From positions 462 to 8,031 of the forward strand of contig PKZC01000354.1 of assembly GCA_003132905.1 (NCBI GenBank): DNA of 7,570 bases, in the 5' to 3' direction. The position numbers were made by a program, and so were the translations under genes. This DNA is from Bryobacterales bacterium. GTDB taxonomy: Bacteria > Acidobacteriota > Terriglobia > Bryobacterales > Bryobacteraceae. The stretch's first letter is position 1. Each line of letters begins with the position of its first letter. This document shows positions 5,696 through 7,570 of this stretch, in pieces. The notes beneath the pieces were generated by a model. The model saw only the letters and a list, made by a program, of their open reading frames with translations. It was not told the DNA's origin and did no database searches.

Positions 5696-7483
5696 TTGAA
5701 AGCCACGGACGTCGCTAATCCGAACTACTTCCACAAAGTGGTGGACTGTCAGTGGGCCTGTCCGGCCCATACCAACGTTCCTGAGTACATTCGCCTCATC
5801 GCGCAAGGCCGCTATACCGACGCCTACATGCTGAACCGCGAGTCGAATGTGTTCCCCGCCATTCTGGGCCGCACCTGCGATAGGCCTTGCGAGCCGGCCT
5901 GCCGCCGTGGCCGCGTGGATGGCAAACCCGTCGCCATCTGCCGTCTCAAGCGCGTAGCGGCCGATCTACGCGACGACATCACGGATCGCCTGCCGAAGAT
6001 CCCAAGCCAAAAGAACGGAAAGCGTATCGCATGTATCGGCGCTGGACCCGCCTCGCTCACCGTGGCCAACGACCTGATGCCCCTGGGCTACGAAGTCGTG
6101 ATGTTCGAAAAGTACGATCGTCCTGGCGGACTGATGCGTACGAACATCCCCGCTTTTCGGCTGCCTGAAGCAGTTCTCATGGACGAGATCAACCAGATCC
6201 TCGACATGGGCGTCGAGATTCGCTACAACTCGGACATAACTAGCATGAAGGCGCTGCTGGCCGAAGGCTTCGACGCCATCTTCGTCGGTACCGGCGCGCC
6301 GCGCGGCAAGGAGCTCGACATCCCTGGCCGTCACGACACCGATCGTATCCACATTGGAATTGATTGGCTGGAATCCATCGCCTTCGGGCACACCGATTCC
6401 ATCGGAGAAAAAGTACTGATCATCGGCGTCGGCAACACCGCCATGGATTGTTGCCGGTCCAGCTGCCGCCTGGGTGGCAAAGACATCAAGGTAATGGCGC
6501 GCCGCCCCCGCGGATTCTTCAAAGCTTCGCCTTGGGAGCTGGAGGACGCCGAGGAAGAAGGCGTCGAGATCCTCATTAATCACGCGCCCACGCGCTTCGT
6601 CATTGAGAACGGGAAGCTCACTGGCATGGAGTTCGAGCGTCTGGAATGGGACGCTCAGGCCAAGAAATCGAAAACGATCGATACTGTTTTTCTGCCCGCC
6701 AATGATGTCATCCTCGCCATCGGGCAGGAAAACTCGTTTCCCTGGATCGAGCGCGACATCGGAATCGAATTCGACAAGTGGGACATGCCGGTGGTTGACG
6801 AGAAAACTATGCAGTGTTCGCGCGAGGGGATCTTCTTCGGTGGCGACGCCGCGTGGGGCCCGAAGAACATCATCTGGGCCGCCGAACACGGCCATCAGGC
6901 CGCCATCTCCATCCACAATTACTGTCAGGCGGTTCCGGTGACCGAGCGCCTGCCGCAAGGCATGAACCTCATCAGCCAGAAGATGGGCATCAGCGAGTGG
7001 AGCTACCACAACGACTACAATCCTTCAAAGCGCCAGAAGATGCAGCATGTCGACCTGACGCGGCGATTCCAGCAGATGAACATCGAAGTGGAGCTGGGCT
7101 TTTCCGCTGAACAAACCGCGCGCGAAGTGCTGCGCTGCATGAACTGCGACATCGAGACCGCATTCGTGGCCCCGCGCTGCATCGAATGCGACGCCTGCAT
7201 CGATATCTGCCCGGTGCAATGCCTCACCATCACGCGCAATGGCGAAGAGGACGACCTGCGCCAGCGCCTCTCGGCCCCAGCGCTCAACCTGACGCAAGAT
7301 CTCTACGTCTCAGCTCCACTTCCGCAAACCGCGCGCATCATGGCCAAGGACGAAGACCTGTGCGTGCATTGCGGCCTCTGCGCCGAGCGCTGCCCCACGG
7401 CAGCTTGGGACATGCAGAAGTTTGAGCTGCTCATTTCTTATGCCGGGAGGCCGGTAAGCACCGAGTCATGCCTGACCGCGTAA
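5696..7483 (+). CDS. GltD-like NAD(P)H/FAD oxidoreductase with C-terminal iron-sulfur motifs
   Basis: This 595-residue cytosolic flavoprotein is related to the glutamate synthase small subunit. The N-terminal 90 residues are the Fer4_20-type domain with Cys18, Cys22, Cys61, Cys65, Cys69 and Cys82, typical of two [4Fe-4S] clusters. The first dinucleotide fold is IACIGAGPASLTVANDL (111-127), FAD-binding, with an S where G is more usual. The second is VLIIGVGNTAMDC (240-252), which ends in ARRPRGFF and suggests NADP(H). GIFFGGDAAWGP (378-389) is the C-terminal FAD contact. The extension carries CxxC (481, 484) and two CxxCxxCxxxCP motifs (495/498/501/505 and 556/559/562/566), so it is an electron-transfer chain in one polypeptide. 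The next gene is the alpha subunit of a 2-oxoacid:ferredoxin oxidoreductase. This protein probably carries electrons between NADPH and that enzyme rather than acting in true glutamate synthase, since no large-subunit gene is visible. Start TTG 5696 is forced by the upstream stop. Substrate direction cannot be told from the sequence. Confidence 0.85.
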   Translation: MKATDVANPNYFHKVVDCQWACPAHTNVPEYIRLIAQGRYTDAYMLNRESNVFPAILGRTCDRPCEPACRRGRVDGKPVAICRLKRVAADLRDDITDRLPKIPSQKNGKRIACIGAGPASLTVANDLMPLGYEVVMFEKYDRPGGLMRTNIPAFRLPEAVLMDEINQILDMGVEIRYNSDITSMKALLAEGFDAIFVGTGAPRGKELDIPGRHDTDRIHIGIDWLESIAFGHTDSIGEKVLIIGVGNTAMDCCRSSCRLGGKDIKVMARRPRGFFKASPWELEDAEEEGVEILINHAPTRFVIENGKLTGMEFERLEWDAQAKKSKTIDTVFLPANDVILAIGQENSFPWIERDIGIEFDKWDMPVVDEKTMQCSREGIFFGGDAAWGPKNIIWAAEHGHQAAISIHNYCQAVPVTERLPQGMNLISQKMGISEWSYHNDYNPSKRQKMQHVDLTRRFQQMNIEVELGFSAEQTAREVLRCMNCDIETAFVAPRCIECDACIDICPVQCLTITRNGEEDDLRQRLSAPALNLTQDLYVSAPLPQTARIMAKDEDLCVHCGLCAERCPTAAWDMQKFELLISYAGRPVSTESCLTA

Positions 7484-7570
7484 ACGATTTTGCTTTGAAG
7501 CTGGCAAATGTCAATGGAACCGGATCGGCCAGCGCCAACGGTCTGCTCATGCAGGCCATCTTTCGCATGG
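7468..7570 (+). CDS. korA: 2-oxoacid:acceptor oxidoreductase subunit alpha, N-terminal part (partial)
   Basis: Thirty-four codons run off the right edge. The start reads MPDRVNDFALKLANVNG, then TGSASANGLLMQAIFRM. This matches the N-terminal gamma-type domain of KorA-like 2-oxoglutarate (or related 2-oxoacid):ferredoxin oxidoreductase alpha subunits, in which the gamma and alpha domains are fused. In the family the enzyme is TPP-dependent and oxidises a 2-oxoacid to acyl-CoA with reduction of an iron-sulfur carrier, or runs in reverse. ATG 7468 lies inside the preceding gene (16-nt overlap), so the two are translationally coupled. The Shine-Dalgarno is weak, with GGGAGG about 17 nt upstream. 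The beta subunit gene presumably follows outside the window. The true substrate (2-oxoglutarate, pyruvate or other) cannot be determined from this fragment. Confidence 0.82.
   Translation, partial: MPDRVNDFALKLANVNGTGSASANGLLMQAIFRM

Noticed and set aside
5966..7009. Long 347-codon open frame on the minus strand opposite the GltD-like oxidoreductase
   Set aside because: It is antisense to a well-supported flavoprotein gene in a GC-rich region, and its translation shows no recognisable domain. It looks like a codon-bias shadow.
1..7570. CRISPR array, tRNA/rRNA genes, insertion sequences or integrases
   Set aside because: No regularly spaced repeats, cloverleaf-like segments or transposase/integrase motifs were seen on either strand by reading.

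Overview
The window looks like a GC-rich chromosomal segment from a soil-type bacterium. The best guess is Acidobacteria, near Solibacter/Bryobacterales. That guess rests on remembered resemblance: a methyltransferase carrying small beta domains of a kind common in that group, a VapBC pair of a widespread soil-bacterial type, and a GltD-like flavoprotein next to a 2-oxoacid:ferredoxin oxidoreductase. It is an inference, not a database result.

Layout. Positions 1-397 (minus) hold the N-terminal part of pntA, the alpha subunit of NAD(P) transhydrogenase, which continues off the left edge. Positions 488-4837 (minus) hold three tightly packed co-directional genes, read from right to left. They are a class I SAM methyltransferase with two C-terminal beta-domain repeats, a 685-residue polytopic membrane protein of the YfhO/PTPS-related (GT-C-like) type, and a second SAM methyltransferase. 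The gaps are 7 and 26 nt, so they probably form one operon that modifies a cell-surface or lipid-linked glycan. Positions 4909-5561 (plus) hold an intact type II VapB-VapC toxin-antitoxin pair, divergent from the methyltransferase operon across a 71-nt AT-rich gap. Positions 5696-7570 (plus) hold a TTG-initiated GltD-like NAD(P)H/FAD oxidoreductase with C-terminal iron-sulfur motifs. It overlaps by 16 nt the start of korA, which runs off the right edge.

How the genes fit together. The two window ends are both redox metabolism (transhydrogenase; NADPH-linked 2-oxoacid oxidation or reduction). The middle is accessory in character: glycan-type genes plus a toxin-antitoxin module. Several starts are non-ATG (GTG for pntA, GTG for vapC, TTG for the oxidoreductase). 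In each of these cases an in-frame stop lies close upstream, so the unusual start is forced.

I see no tRNA, rRNA, CRISPR array, transposase, integrase or convincing intrinsic terminator. I also see no clear sign of a wholly new system. The most unusual items are the methyltransferase with two fused beta repeats and the membrane-protein/methyltransferase junction, which reads ATAA where an ATGA overlap might be expected.
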